From Selaginella tamariscina (taxonomy: Eukaryota; Streptophyta; Lycopodiopsida; Selaginellales; Selaginellaceae): DNA of 64,000 nucleotides. A program made the translations under genes and the position numbers. Shown here piece by piece: positions 11,096 through 22,064 of the stretch; the first letter of the stretch is position 1; each line of letters opens with the position of its first letter. Location of the stretch: positions 592,330 through 656,329 of the forward strand of contig PUQB01000058.1 of the NCBI GenBank assembly GCA_003024785.1, given 5' to 3'. The notes under the pieces are model-generated. The model saw only the letters and a program-made list of their open reading frames with translations, was not told the DNA's origin and did not search any database.

Positions 11096-12610
11096 TTCAA
11101 TTCATTTTGCCAAAAGTGCATAAGCAACTTAAACTTATTTGAAAGATTGACAAGATTCCTAAGTTTGACTTGGTGCGCGTTCTCACCTTGTCCTCTAACA
11201 ACTTCATTGGGGATGTGTCTTTCAGTGACAATGTCAAGTTTCAAGTGTTGGACCTCAGTTACAACAGATTCAATGGCTCCATTTTGAACTTATTGCAGCT
11301 GCATAGTATCCAATCCCTTAATCTCTAATATAACGAGCTTGGAAGGGTCATCCACAACGAAGTCTTCGGACAAATGAGGAATTTAATACGCCTCTTTTTG
11401 CCGGATAATCACTTTGTTGGGGAAATACCAACATTCCAGAATTGTTATAGTCTTTCTTATGTTGAACTCACAACTAACAACTTAAGTGGAGGAATACCTT
11501 CAAGCCTTGGAAGACTTCCGGAGCTCTACATTCTCAGTGTTGGTAACAACATGCTGTCGGGCCAACTTGTGGGAGTATCCTTAAGCTAGAAGTATAGTTT
11601 TTACAAGGAAATAACTTTGAAGGGACACTCTTTAACAGTATAAGAGGCTTGTAGAGGTTGAGGAAACTATCTCTAGGTAAGAATGGCTTCACTGGCAAAA
11701 TACCTCCTGAGACAAGTAATTGCTCGCTGCTCGAAGAACTTTGGATCAATGACAACATGCTAAGTGGTCCTATTTCTGTTGATCTTTCTAAACTCAATCG
11801 TCTTCGCAGTTGAGTTTGAATGGGAACTTGATTGCTCTCAACTTATAATCTCTTGTTTTTAGAAACTAACAGCTTCACAGGCAGACTGCCGGAGAGCCTC
11901 GGAGACGATACACGACTTCTGTTTTTATCAATTTCAAACAACACACTGAGTGATGACAACATACAAGAACTTGAAGCCATTGTTGGGGGCTATAATATGC
12001 TCTCCGGAGAAATCCCTATGGCACTTGGAGAGCTTCAATCTCTTCAGTTTTTGTTCTTTATTTAGTAACCGATTTTATGGGGATATTCCTTGGTGGAGCA
12101 TTTCTTATCTTTTTCGAAATGTGCTATAATACAATAAGACCACCGAGTCTGCTCTAGTGCATACCTCAGGCTTCACATACGTAGGATATGCATTTACCAT
12201 AACTCTCGACCTCTCACATAACGAGTTAATTAGTCTTCAGCGGTTTAATTCCAGCCAACCTCGGACACGCTAGGCAACTCCTGAAGCTCAAACGATCTGG
12301 TCACATCCTGACCTCTCTTGCGGATGATATTTCTTTCCTCACATCTCTCGACGTGTCGTACAACCGTCTCGAAGGCAGGATTCCGTACTCCGCACAGTTT
12401 ATGACATTCCCGAATGTGTCTTTCGTCGGTAATCAGTTGTGCGGACACTTGTGTGTCGCCAACCCAAGATCCTTCTCTTCATGTTGATGTTTCTAAGGAG
12501 CAACTTATACAGGTGGATTCCCTGGTGATATTTGTAGTTACTTTCTTATGTGCATTCTTCGTCAGTTCCCTTGGGACGTACTTTGCACTCTCTCGCATCA
12601 GGTTTTAGGC
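11096..12610 (+). pseudogene. LRR receptor-like protein remnant
   Basis: Successive plus-strand frames give plant-type extracellular leucine-rich repeats: VLDLSYNRFNGSI near 11250, LIRLFLPDNHFVGEIPTFQN near 11385, ELTTNNLSGGIPSSLGRLPE near 11465, NSFTGRLPESLGDDTRLLFL near 11868, and YNMLSGEIPMALGELQSLQF near 11990. Near 12340-12440 comes the end-of-ectodomain signature SLDVSYNRLEGRIP ... FPNVSFVGNQLCG. A hydrophobic, transmembrane-like segment follows (SLVIFVVTFLCAFFVSSLGT, 12520-12580). Frameshifts and stops (near 11326, 11587, 12065, 12485) break the frame. No kinase domain follows, so the source was either an LRR receptor-like protein or a kinase gene truncated after the membrane segment. 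Confidence 0.85.
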
Positions 12611-12629
12611 ACCACAGATCTCAGTACTA

Positions 12630-15040
12630 TGAAAACATATCCCATGTAGAGAATAAACTTTAGGACTAAAGGTATTAAATTGAGTTTTAATTAAACTAAC
12701 ACAACACACTCGTATATCTCTTCTATGCAGTAAATTTGTTATTAAAAATGCAGATTAACTGTTAACATAAGGACCACTCAATGACCAGTACAGTTACTTT
12801 CCATAAAACTAGAAATTAGTTCTTTCAAAAAGTAATTAACTAGTTTAGCGTTTTATTATTACAATAAATTAGTAGCTCAATGCTCAATGGATTTAAAAGG
12901 TTGCAATTTAAAATGTTTGAAATCTTGTTCTGACGAATAAGTTCCTTCAGCGAATATAAACAAAAGTTTGGATACAGATACATGTGTAATGGGAAAATAT
13001 AGTACAATTTTAAGTTTTCACTTATATAAATACCATAATTATAGTACAGACCAAGGGTGAATTATTTTCATTAATCAGTTATTCCAGACTCTCATTATTA
13101 TTGTGTATACTTCCGCAGTCAATTTGTAAGACTTAATGTTTTAAATTCTAAACCCTGAATTCAGTTTAAGTTTACACTTAGATTAAATATGTATACCCGT
13201 TGAAATGCTCACTCGCACTTAATTTGATAATTTTATAATTGTTTAGATATACCACGTGTGCGTGCGTCTATATGTGTGTGAACTATCTTTTTTCGTATGT
13301 TTCTTCGAGCATACAAATAAGAGACGTGTAACACACACGCTTATCAATTCAAAAGTGAGGACAGCAGAGTGATTGAAGAAAGCTTTAGTGTACAATAAGA
13401 CAGGATAAATTTGTCTAATTTGCAGAACTTTTGACTATACAAAACTCCGTTCTTGTGCACTATTATTTGATGATAGATAATTCTACACGGCTTGACTGAA
13501 GAATTTTCAGCAGGAACATCCTTATCAAAAAAATTTCAACACTTGAATTACATAGTGTATCGTTTCTACAATAATGCATGCAAACACACATCTATTGACT
13601 TGAATTATATACTGTATACAGTAAAGCATAGTTATGCAGCTCTAACACAAACAATTTCTAAGATTGCTAAATTTAATATAGCGATGTAGCAGCCTTGTAC
13701 ATATTGAGTTGCCATTATATTAATAATACCTATAGCCTCAGCGAAAATTGACCACCCGTCCTTTTTGTGTGTAAAACAACCAGGACTATTACGATATAAT
13801 CATAAAATAAAAAATTATAAAAAACACAGGTCTTAATAATTACTAATACATTAATACTATGCAACATATATCTTTTTTCTATAATAGACGCGTATACGTA
13901 ACATTCCCATTGTATGAATATATAAAAGATTTGATACTAGCGTAAAATAATATACAAAATGAATTGATCTAAGCCATTTAAAAACGTTTATACGAAACTA
14001 TATGCATGTGTTGGGATAGAATATACCGCATCCACTCTGTAAACTCTAGTTCTTCTATTTGTTTTCCTGCATTTTGCATTTATTTTCTAACTGTTAATAT
14101 TTTTTTATCACATAGTTAAAGAATTTAGGAGCACACTGGGAGCGCGACAAGAATGCAGCATTATTGGAGCTAGACACAGGAAACATAAAGCTCTTGGAGT
14201 CAAACAAGGTTCTTATTCGTACGCACAGTGTGCAAATACAATGTAGATTACAGACACAAAGACAGAAACAAACAAGCAAAAGCTTGATCATTCTGATTTT
14301 CACACACCATATCACATGCAATCATGAAGCATTTGAGAGACAGACCTTTACGAAGAACCCAAATTATACGACTCAAAACTTATCAATATTTCCACAACAC
14401 AGGTTTATCTACTTATTTTCGAATATTATAGCATCTTCTATTAATATAAACATAGATTAGTGTTTTGACTTCTGCTAGGGAGTAACATCTCCGTGGGAAA
14501 GGCAAAAGAATGAGACTTTGCTGGAGCTTGAACAACGTAATCAACAGCTAGCTTCCTTGCTGAGAGCATGTATGTAGGTTCTTGTCAGTAAACCTTACAC
14601 ACACGTACACACTCTTTGTTTTCTAGTCACATATATCTATATCTATATCTATGTATCTATCTAGAGTGTGTGTGCACATGTTTATATGTATGCAGTGGGC
14701 TCCTATGTAGCTCCCACATACACACATAGCACACGTATACACGTATATGTATATCATTTGTATGTGGAGACATACGCATGATAGATAAAGCTTTCTTGTG
14801 TACGATCCAAAGTAGAGCATCGGATGGGAATATTAGCAGGACCAAACGACGGTAAACTAATGTACGTATTTGGAGGATACCGTACAAGTTGGGCTGTTAT
14901 ATGGATTGGCATTTGCCAGAATATTATGGAGATATGCCGTCAGCCCGTTGGAGCTGATGGCAAGAGCAACTTAAACGATCTTCATGTAACTATGCACTGG
15001 GAGCTTGTTAACTCTTTTTGGAGAAGGTATGTATATATAT
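12630..15040 (+). pseudogene. Truncated copy of the Sfi1-like/kelch gene
   Basis: This block carries 5' exons and a kelch remnant of the gene at 16.4-20.6 kb, without the Sfi1 repeats. 14,120-14,208 reads LKNLGAHWERDKNAALLELD then KLLESNK, up to a GT donor. 14,325-14,402 corresponds to the second exon (FERQTFTKNPNYTTQN, ending CACAG|GTTTAT). 14,480-14,570 reads VTSPWERQKNETLLELEQRN. The kelch piece at 14,790-15,030 joins LMYVFGGYR to NLNDLHV and MHWELVNS after internal deletion. 12,630-13,690 is non-coding flank that recurs inverted at 21.0-21.85 and 27.2-28.1 kb. The missing middle and the deletions in the kelch part make this a pseudogene. Confidence 0.7.
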
Positions 15041-16020
15041 AATTTGTGTTTGTCTCTCCTCTCCCTCCCTCCCTCATATGAAGTAGAGAGCATACAATTA
15101 AAGCTTACTTATTGTTATATAATTTCATCACCTCTGATTTACACATGTACTAAGATTATAATTATATTTGAAGCTCAGTGATATGTAGTTACATATTTAT
15201 TGTTAACTATGTATACTTAAGCCAAATACCTTCACTCTTTAAAAAACATTGTATAAATATTTATGTTAAATAACCTTTGTTAATGGTTCCATGTTGTAGT
15301 GGTCATCATGTATACATATAATCTGTACATGAGTGGGTTATATAATTATATGTACATACTTATATAAATAACACATGCACACACACGTGTTATGTGGCTA
15401 TTGATGGGCTTGAAGTTGGGAGAAGAAAGAAGCACACTTAGAAACGTTGTTGTTCAATATGCTTCTTCAATAACTATGGTGTGTGTGTGTGCTTGCGTAC
15501 ATGTTCGTGTGTGTGTATATATACATATAAATTAAAACCATCTTTAAACTAAACTCGACTTAAATAATTATAAAACAAAGCCCTGATTCTCGATTCTATT
15601 TAAATAAAATATTAATTATAGTTTTACTACTAAAATAAATAATTTACTTATTAAATAGTTATTAAACTAGGATATAGTTAAAACATAAAGCGTTTGTGAC
15701 GGCGAATAAATGTAAACATATATATGCATGTCGAAGGTTCCGCAAGAACGTTTTAACAATGGGTTAACTATCTTAATTGTTTTAATTCAATCTTAATTAA
15801 TTTTAATTTACCCTCATTTTGTTGTAGTCCTGCTTTGATTTACCTTAACACGATCGTTCATAAGATCAACTAGTGAAATTAAATTTAAACAGAAATATAT
15901 GTATTTTTATGTATATATACACATTGGGAAATATGTATTAATGTATCAAGACTTCTATATATATATATATATATATAGTGTTTTATTTTACAGATATTAG
16001 TTAACACCATGCCTTAAGAT
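15041..16020. other. AT-rich spacer with dinucleotide repeats; no gene seen
   Basis: It contains GT/AC runs (for example 15,478-15,520) and a TA run at about 15,956-15,977. No coding or RNA gene is supported. Confidence 0.5.
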
Positions 16021-16046
16021 CGAAATAAACGAGACGTAAAAGTAAT

Positions 16047-16116
16047 GGTCGCATGGTACAGTGGTTATCACGTTTGTCTTACACATAGGAGGACGTGAGT
16101 TCAATCTTGTTGAGGC
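16047..16116 (+). tRNA. Degenerate tRNA-Val(TAC)-like sequence, pseudogene or SINE head
   Basis: The order of tRNA parts is recognisable. The 5' stem-like GGTCGCA is followed by an A-box-like TGGTACAGTGGTTATCACG and an anticodon arm with loop CTTACAC (anticodon TAC, valine). A B-box-like GAGTTCAATCT comes next, then TGAGGCT. It resembles plant tRNA-Val in the D-arm and anticodon arm. The acceptor stem pairs poorly and the B box has a C-to-T change, so a working tRNA is unlikely. The sequence after it could be the body of a tRNA-derived SINE, but no ends were found. Confidence 0.45.
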
Positions 16117-16404
16117 TATGTCACTACATTGATACACACTCTCTCTGATTACACTCAAATATCTCTTGTACACAGAAAATTTGTTAATTTTTTATGCAAC
16201 ATTAGTTTTTAATTTTTGCCAGTCGAGAAACCATTTGTTTCATGTTTAACTTATGAATATTATATATTTATATTACTGTTAATATTATCCAAATGGTATT
16301 TCTCTATTTGTTTTCCTGCATTTTGCATCATTTATTTCAGAAATTCTGCATATATTTTCTAATTTTAATATTCTTTAACATTTTTTTTATAAAACACAAT
16401 TAAA

Positions 16405-19400
16405 GAACTTAGGAGCACATTGGGAGCGCGAGAAGAATGCAGCACTATTGGAGCTTGACAGAAGAAACAGAACCCTCGAATCCAAGCTCTTAGAGTCAAA
16501 CAAGGTTTTTATTCATATGCACGTAACATGACTGTACACATATACAATGTAGATTACGCACACGCACACGCACACGCGCACACGCGCACACACACACAAA
16601 AACAAACATGCAAAAGTTGATGATTTTGGTTTTCATACAAGCAGATTGAAGCAGATGCAGTATCTTTCCAACTGGGGGACATGCAGGAAGGCATATTACA
16701 TGCAATCCATGAAGCATTTGAGAGACAGTCCTTTAAGAAGAACACAAATTATATGTCTCAAAACTCATCAATACTTCTACAAGCATTTGAAACACAGCAT
16801 AACATTTGAAAGTGTGTATTTTGTTTAATTCATTTATATTTATATGCGAATATTGTAGCACATCAATCTTCTGTTTAACATTAACATGTTGTTAAAAAAT
16901 TATGTTCTGCCAAGGAGTAACATCTCCGTGGGAAAGGCAAAAAAATGCGTCTTTGCTGGAGCTTGAACAACGTAATCATTGCTTAAGGTATGTATATACG
17001 CTCCTGTTGATAAACCTCTCTATCTCTCTATCTCTCTCTCACACACACGCACACACGCACGCGCACACACACACACACACACTTGTTTTGTAGTCAAAAG
17101 AACAGAGGGAAGTGGAAAATGAGCAAAAAAAGAGCTTATTGAAGAGAACTTTATAAGGGGCAGGAATACATGCGTTTATTTGCACAAGTGCGGCCTATAC
17201 AAAGCTCTGCGGTACATCTCACACAGCGTATATGGCTGTCCAGGCGTATGAATGCAGTGTTCTTGTGCTGGGCTCGTTTTGTCAAGAACTCAAGGAAAAA
17301 GAAGGTGATGTCTCTCTCTACTTAGGTTGTGTATGTTGTGTGTCTAAGGTTTTAATGTTTTCTCTCTTAATATACACAAGCCCATAAATATGTGCCTGTA
17401 TGTTTTATTATTGTGTGTGTGTGTGTGTCGTGAGAGAGAGAGAGAGCAGCACCTTTCTCATTGGCAAAGTGCAGATTCTTTGTAAAGGAGAGAGCGTCTG
17501 GGAACGGCGAATTCTAAGTAAATCATTTGCTGTATTTACAAGGGCTAGTCTTACCAAGAAGCTTACAACAATAGCGGATAAACACTGGAAGAAAGCACAA
17601 TTTCTACATGGCTTCCGCTCCTGGGTATGCTGCATTCAATCCAAAAAAGTCTCTTAGAGAAAGGTGTGTGCGCACGCACTCGCTTCATGAAGCTTGTGTG
17701 TGTGTATGGTAACAGGTTATAATGTATAATATATTGATATAATAATTGTATGCTTGTAAGTTGTATGTCTGTACATGTCTTATAGTCGCCTGCATATATA
17801 TATGTGTGTGTGTGTGTACTATTTCTATCTAACAGATGATTATGGATATACATGCATGGATATATGTGTTATTTTAATGTATATACATTATTATAACATA
17901 TTGCATAGTTTTCAAGGTGGTTAAGAGAACACATATTAAAAGAGTGGCTTTTGGCGCATGGAGGATATTCCTTGTCACTGCAGCAGTCAAATTAACGATC
18001 AACTTACGGGCAGAAAAGTTACTCGCAAAACACAGGTTTGAATGTATATATCACACGTGTATGTGCATATACACTTGTATCTATGTTGTATATAACTGTA
18101 TTTAATAATTTTAAATATGGTTTGGCTAGTTGTATTCGTATTTATAAAATTTTCGCCCTACTTTTTTTATATATCGTTAAGAGATATATGTTGTCCAATG
18201 GAGGTTAACTTGAGCGCGTTAAAAGTTAAGTCACAAGTTTGATTCTTATATGAATTATAAATTTATAATAGTTATACACATGTCATATTCACACACACAC
18301 ACACGTATATAGATACACATATGTGTGTGTGTGTATGTATATATATATATATATATATATATGAATGTATGTATATACAGGATTCAGAAGTCATGGGAGA
18401 AATGGGGAAATTCAATGTACACATCTCGCGTGTATAATTACGAAGCAAGTGAGTTTTCCGAACGAAGAATATTAACATATACTCTACAGACTTGGCATAG
18501 GAATATTCAAGAGAGCATTCTTGAACTAGTAAGTTTAATAGCATATAACATTTTAATATTTATTTGCTTCGAGTATACTTTGGTAGATAAACACTGAATT
18601 TCTAATCTAATTAATATATTAATGCTTTTATTTAATATATTAATGCCTTTTCAATTACGAAAGGCTTATAATGCCCGCATTGAGCAACACAGAAGGAGTA
18701 TTCTTCTTCAGAAGTGCGTCCAGGCGTGGAAAAGAAGTGTTTTATTACAAGTTATTATGCAAAGACGCTTGGGCAAACTTATAAGTACCAGAATAAGAAG
18801 GATTTTGGTATTTACGTTCCTCGGATGGAAACAGTATGTGAAAAACAAAAAGGTAGTCCATATATATATAATTGTTCTATATATTTTAAAACATGTTATA
18901 TTAATTTTTAAATGAATTAGTTTAATTCTATGGTATTTAAAGGAAGTTAAAGCGTGGCCAAGTTTGTCATTGACCAGGCAAAAATTTCACTCAAAACAAG
19001 AGGCATTTAATGTTTGGAAGGACAAGTACATCCAACATCGTCTGGTTTCACGTTTCAAATCAACAAGCAGCCAGAATAAGGTGTTTTTTTAATTTATTTC
19101 TACTCAACACAATACTATACATATGTGTATATGTATAATGTGAAAAGTATAACTTAAACGAGTAACTAACAAAATCGCATATACCAAACATTAGATAGTT
19201 TAAGGCGTGGTCACATACATTACGAATGCAGAAAGCTTGTTTAATACACGTATGTAATATGTTGAAGAGAGCACAGCAAAGATGGATTAAGGACCTGTTT
19301 AATCGATGGTTAGCTTTTCTAGCAGAGTCAAGGTCAGTGTTTATAATTAACCATATATTGTTAACTATATGTATATGTACACTCTTTACCACATTGTGAA

Positions 19401-19530
19401 GGAGGCTAGAATTACACAAGCCACACTGGAGCTGTCACATGAAGATTTACAAGCTGTAGGAAGATCACAAGCCGAAATGATTAAGATAATTGGAGAAGGA
19501 GAATTTAACTATGGTTAAGACAATTAATCG
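16405..19530 (+). CDS. Sfi1-like centrin-binding repeat protein, 5' and middle exons
   Basis: Eleven consecutive exons can be traced by splice sites: 16405-16504, 16645-about 16797, 16915-16986, 17094-17305, about 17440-17645, 17917-18035, 18381-18528, 18664-18852, 18943-19080, 19205-19332 and 19402-about 19530. The first three encode a charged coiled coil (LGAHWEREKNAALLELD). The rest carry about ten Sfi1-type repeats with a central aromatic/W core: VFLCWARFV, QFLHGFRSW, VAFGAWRIFL, IQKSWEKWG, LQTWHRNI, VQAWKRSVLL, FLGWKQYVKN, EAFNVWKDKY, LFNRWLAFL. In known families such repeats form a long helix that binds centrin at centrosomes or basal bodies; that role here is inference. The true start is not found. 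A frameshift lies near 17150, and the donor after exon 2 is lost (CACAGCATAAC). Kelch exons follow directly on the same strand. Confidence 0.6.
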
Positions 19531-19539
19531 TGTCACTGC

Positions 19540-20630
19540 AAGAACACCTACATGGACGTCCGGCTTTCTAGACGATACGTGCGTGCATGTGCGTTGTGTT
19601 CCTTGGGACGTATACAGAACTATCATGCGCATATAACTACATACATGTTATTTGTGTGTGTGTACGAGCTTTTGTGTGCAGCCGAGCTTAGATGGGGTTT
19701 TCCACGGTGCCAAGTGCTCGAGTTGGTCATACTGCGGTGGCTTTGCAAATGAAGTTGGGTTTACCATCGTATATAGTTGTTATTGGAGGTTATAATGGAG
19801 AGTCCCTTTTACATGACATTCTTGTCTTTCATTCAGGTACGCATGCACACACACACACACACATTTATATGTTTATGCAGTGGATTCTACAATGGAAGAC
19901 AAAGCAGCTTTGCACGAGGTATTCAACTGCTTGTGCACAAGACAATAAAATTATTATAGTTGGGGGTTTTGATGGAACCAATGATTCTTCGGATTTATCA
20001 ATTATCAAGTTCTTTGAAAATGGAGGTATGTGTATGTATATATATGTACGTATTCCTGCTATCTAGTATATGTATTCATATACACACATATTATAATAAA
20101 GCTTTTTTGTTTTTGTTGCAGTTTCCTGTGTATGGTCTAGAGTAGAGCATAGGGTGGGAATATTACCAGGACCAATGTCACAACACACGAGCTGCTTAAC
20201 TGACGACGGTAAACGAATGTACGTATTTGGAGGGTACCGTACAAAAGTTGGGCATCTAAGGGAGCTCTGGATATTAGACACGCAGATATGATTGGCACTT
20301 ACCAGAATATTATGGAGATATACCATCAGCTCGTCGTGGACACGGAGCTGCTGTTGTACGCACGAAAATGTACGTATTTGGTGGCTATGAGGCCACAGCA
20401 ACTTGAACGATCTTCATGTTTTTGATCTGGAAACTATGCACTGGGAGCTTGTTAACTCGTTTTATATATCAACATATATATATACATACACATCTCTCTC
20501 TCGTCGGACGTGCATATACAAACTCAAAGTACTTGTTGATTAAAGCACCTAGTTCAAGGAGGCACCACTCTATAGAAGCAGTAGGAAGGCATATTCTCGT
20601 GTACGGTGGATATAACGTAATATAATATAT
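19540..20630 (+). pseudogene. Kelch-repeat exons, probable 3' part of the Sfi1-like gene (copy 1)
   Basis: Kelch blades appear in order. PSARVGHTAVAL and IVVIGGYNGESLLHDILVFH lie at 19,710-19,832. DNKIIIVGGFDGTNDSSDLS lies at 19,940-20,013. PMSQHTSCLTDDGKRMYVFG then LWILDTQ lies at 20,120-20,290. GHGAAVVRTKMYVFGGY lies near 20,337-20,393, then MHWELVNS and RRHHSIEAVGRHILVYGGYN up to 20,618. Introns begin GTACGC and GTATGT and contain CA/TA repeats. Breaks: a short T run before the first blade puts TAG upstream of ATG, two bases are missing at about 20,286, and several are missing near 20,400. Comparison with the copy at 25.8 kb shows these losses. Kelch blades form beta-propellers for protein binding. 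Linkage to the Sfi1 exons rests on adjacency and on the shared truncated copy at 12.6-15.0 kb. Confidence 0.6.
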
Positions 20631-20689
20631 ATACACATTTTAAACACATATCTATACATTCATATATTCATTTGTTAACATATATCTAT

Positions 20690-21850
20690 CTAGCCTTTGC
20701 CTTTCCCACGGAGATTTTACTCCCTAGCAGAACATATGTTAATAAGTAATCGCAAAATGAATAAAACAGAATACACACTTTAAAACGTTAAGTAAACAAA
20801 CCTTGTGGAAGTGTTGATAAGTTTTGAGTCATATAATTTGTGTTCTTCTTAAAGGTGTCTCTAAAATGCTTCATGAATTGCATGTGATATGCTGTAAATT
20901 GCTACATCTTAGAAAATGTTTGTGTTAGAGCTGCATAACTATGCTTTACTGTAGAAACTATACAGTATATAATTCAAGTCAATAGATGCATTACTGTACA
21001 CTTTATGTAATTCAAGTGTTGAAAAAAGATCTCGATAACGATGTTCCTGCTGAAAATTCTTCAGTCAAGCCGTGTAGAATTATCTAATAGTGCACAAGAA
21101 CGGAGTTTTGTATAGTTAAAAGTTCTAAATTAGACAAATTTATCCTGTCTTATTGTACAAAAGCTTTCTTCAATCACTCTGCTGTTCTCACTTTTGAACT
21201 GATAAGCGTGTGTGTTACATGCTCGAAAAAACTTACGAAAAAGATAGTTCACACCACACACACACAGGTGTAGTATATATATAACATATAATGAGAGTAT
21301 GTAGATAAAATGGTTAATGAAAATAATTCACTTGATTTTCCCTACTATAATTATGGTATTTATATAAGTGAAAAAAACTTAAAATTGTACTATATTGAAT
21401 AGCCAGATATTCTTATTACAAGAATGTATCCGTGTTTATATTTGCTGAAGTCTCAGAACAAGATTTTAAACATAATTCCATTTAAATATGAAGCAATAAG
21501 TTACTAATTTATTGTAATAATAAAACATTAAATTAGTTTGTTACTTTTTTTAAATAACTAATTTCTAGTTTTATGGAAAGTAGTTGCTCTATTCACAATG
21601 GTCCTTCGACTTTTTATATATTTTTGATAAACTCTAACGTTGGAGATAATATTAACCGTAATATAAAAGTTTAACATGAAACAAATAGTTTCTTGACTGG
21701 CATATGTTAACAGTTAATCATACATTTTTAATAACAAATTTGCTGCGTAGAAGAGGTGGTTAGAGAGAGAAAGAGAGAATGTGGTAGTTTAATTAAAACT
21801 CAATTTAATACCCTTTTAACGTTTATTCATATGTTTTCGAAGATCAACAC
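20690..21850 (-). repeat. Inverted copy of the 5' region of the Sfi1-like/kelch gene
   Basis: Read on the minus strand this block matches 12,630-13,690 and then 14,310-14,510. For example CCTTTCCCACGGAGATTTTA near 20,701 is the reverse complement of the exon around 14,485, and ATGTTCCTGCTGAAAATTCT near 21,040 is the reverse complement of 13,500-13,520. It sits just after the kelch exons of copy 1. Transcription of both arms would give complementary RNA. Confidence 0.85.
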
Positions 21851-22064
21851 TTAATTCAGAACCATGACCTAGAATCATTCAGATTGCAAGATGGCATTTC
21901 TTCCTTAATAATATAATATATAATTTATATATATATACACCAAAGTATATTTAACTACAGAAATATTTTTTAAAGTGACTTTGAAACATAAGTTTTGTTT
22001 TTTAATATTAGTCAATCTATTTTAAGTCAAGGATGTGGAGTTACCTGTTCACACAAAACATTAA

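Noticed and set aside
14623..14820. Minus-strand open frames with many C, H, I and T codons around 14.6-14.9 kb
   Set aside because: They are produced by CA/TA microsatellites and lie over the decayed kelch copy.
20063..20401. Minus-strand 112-codon frame
   Set aside because: Opposite strand of kelch exons; the plus strand carries clear kelch motifs and splice sites.
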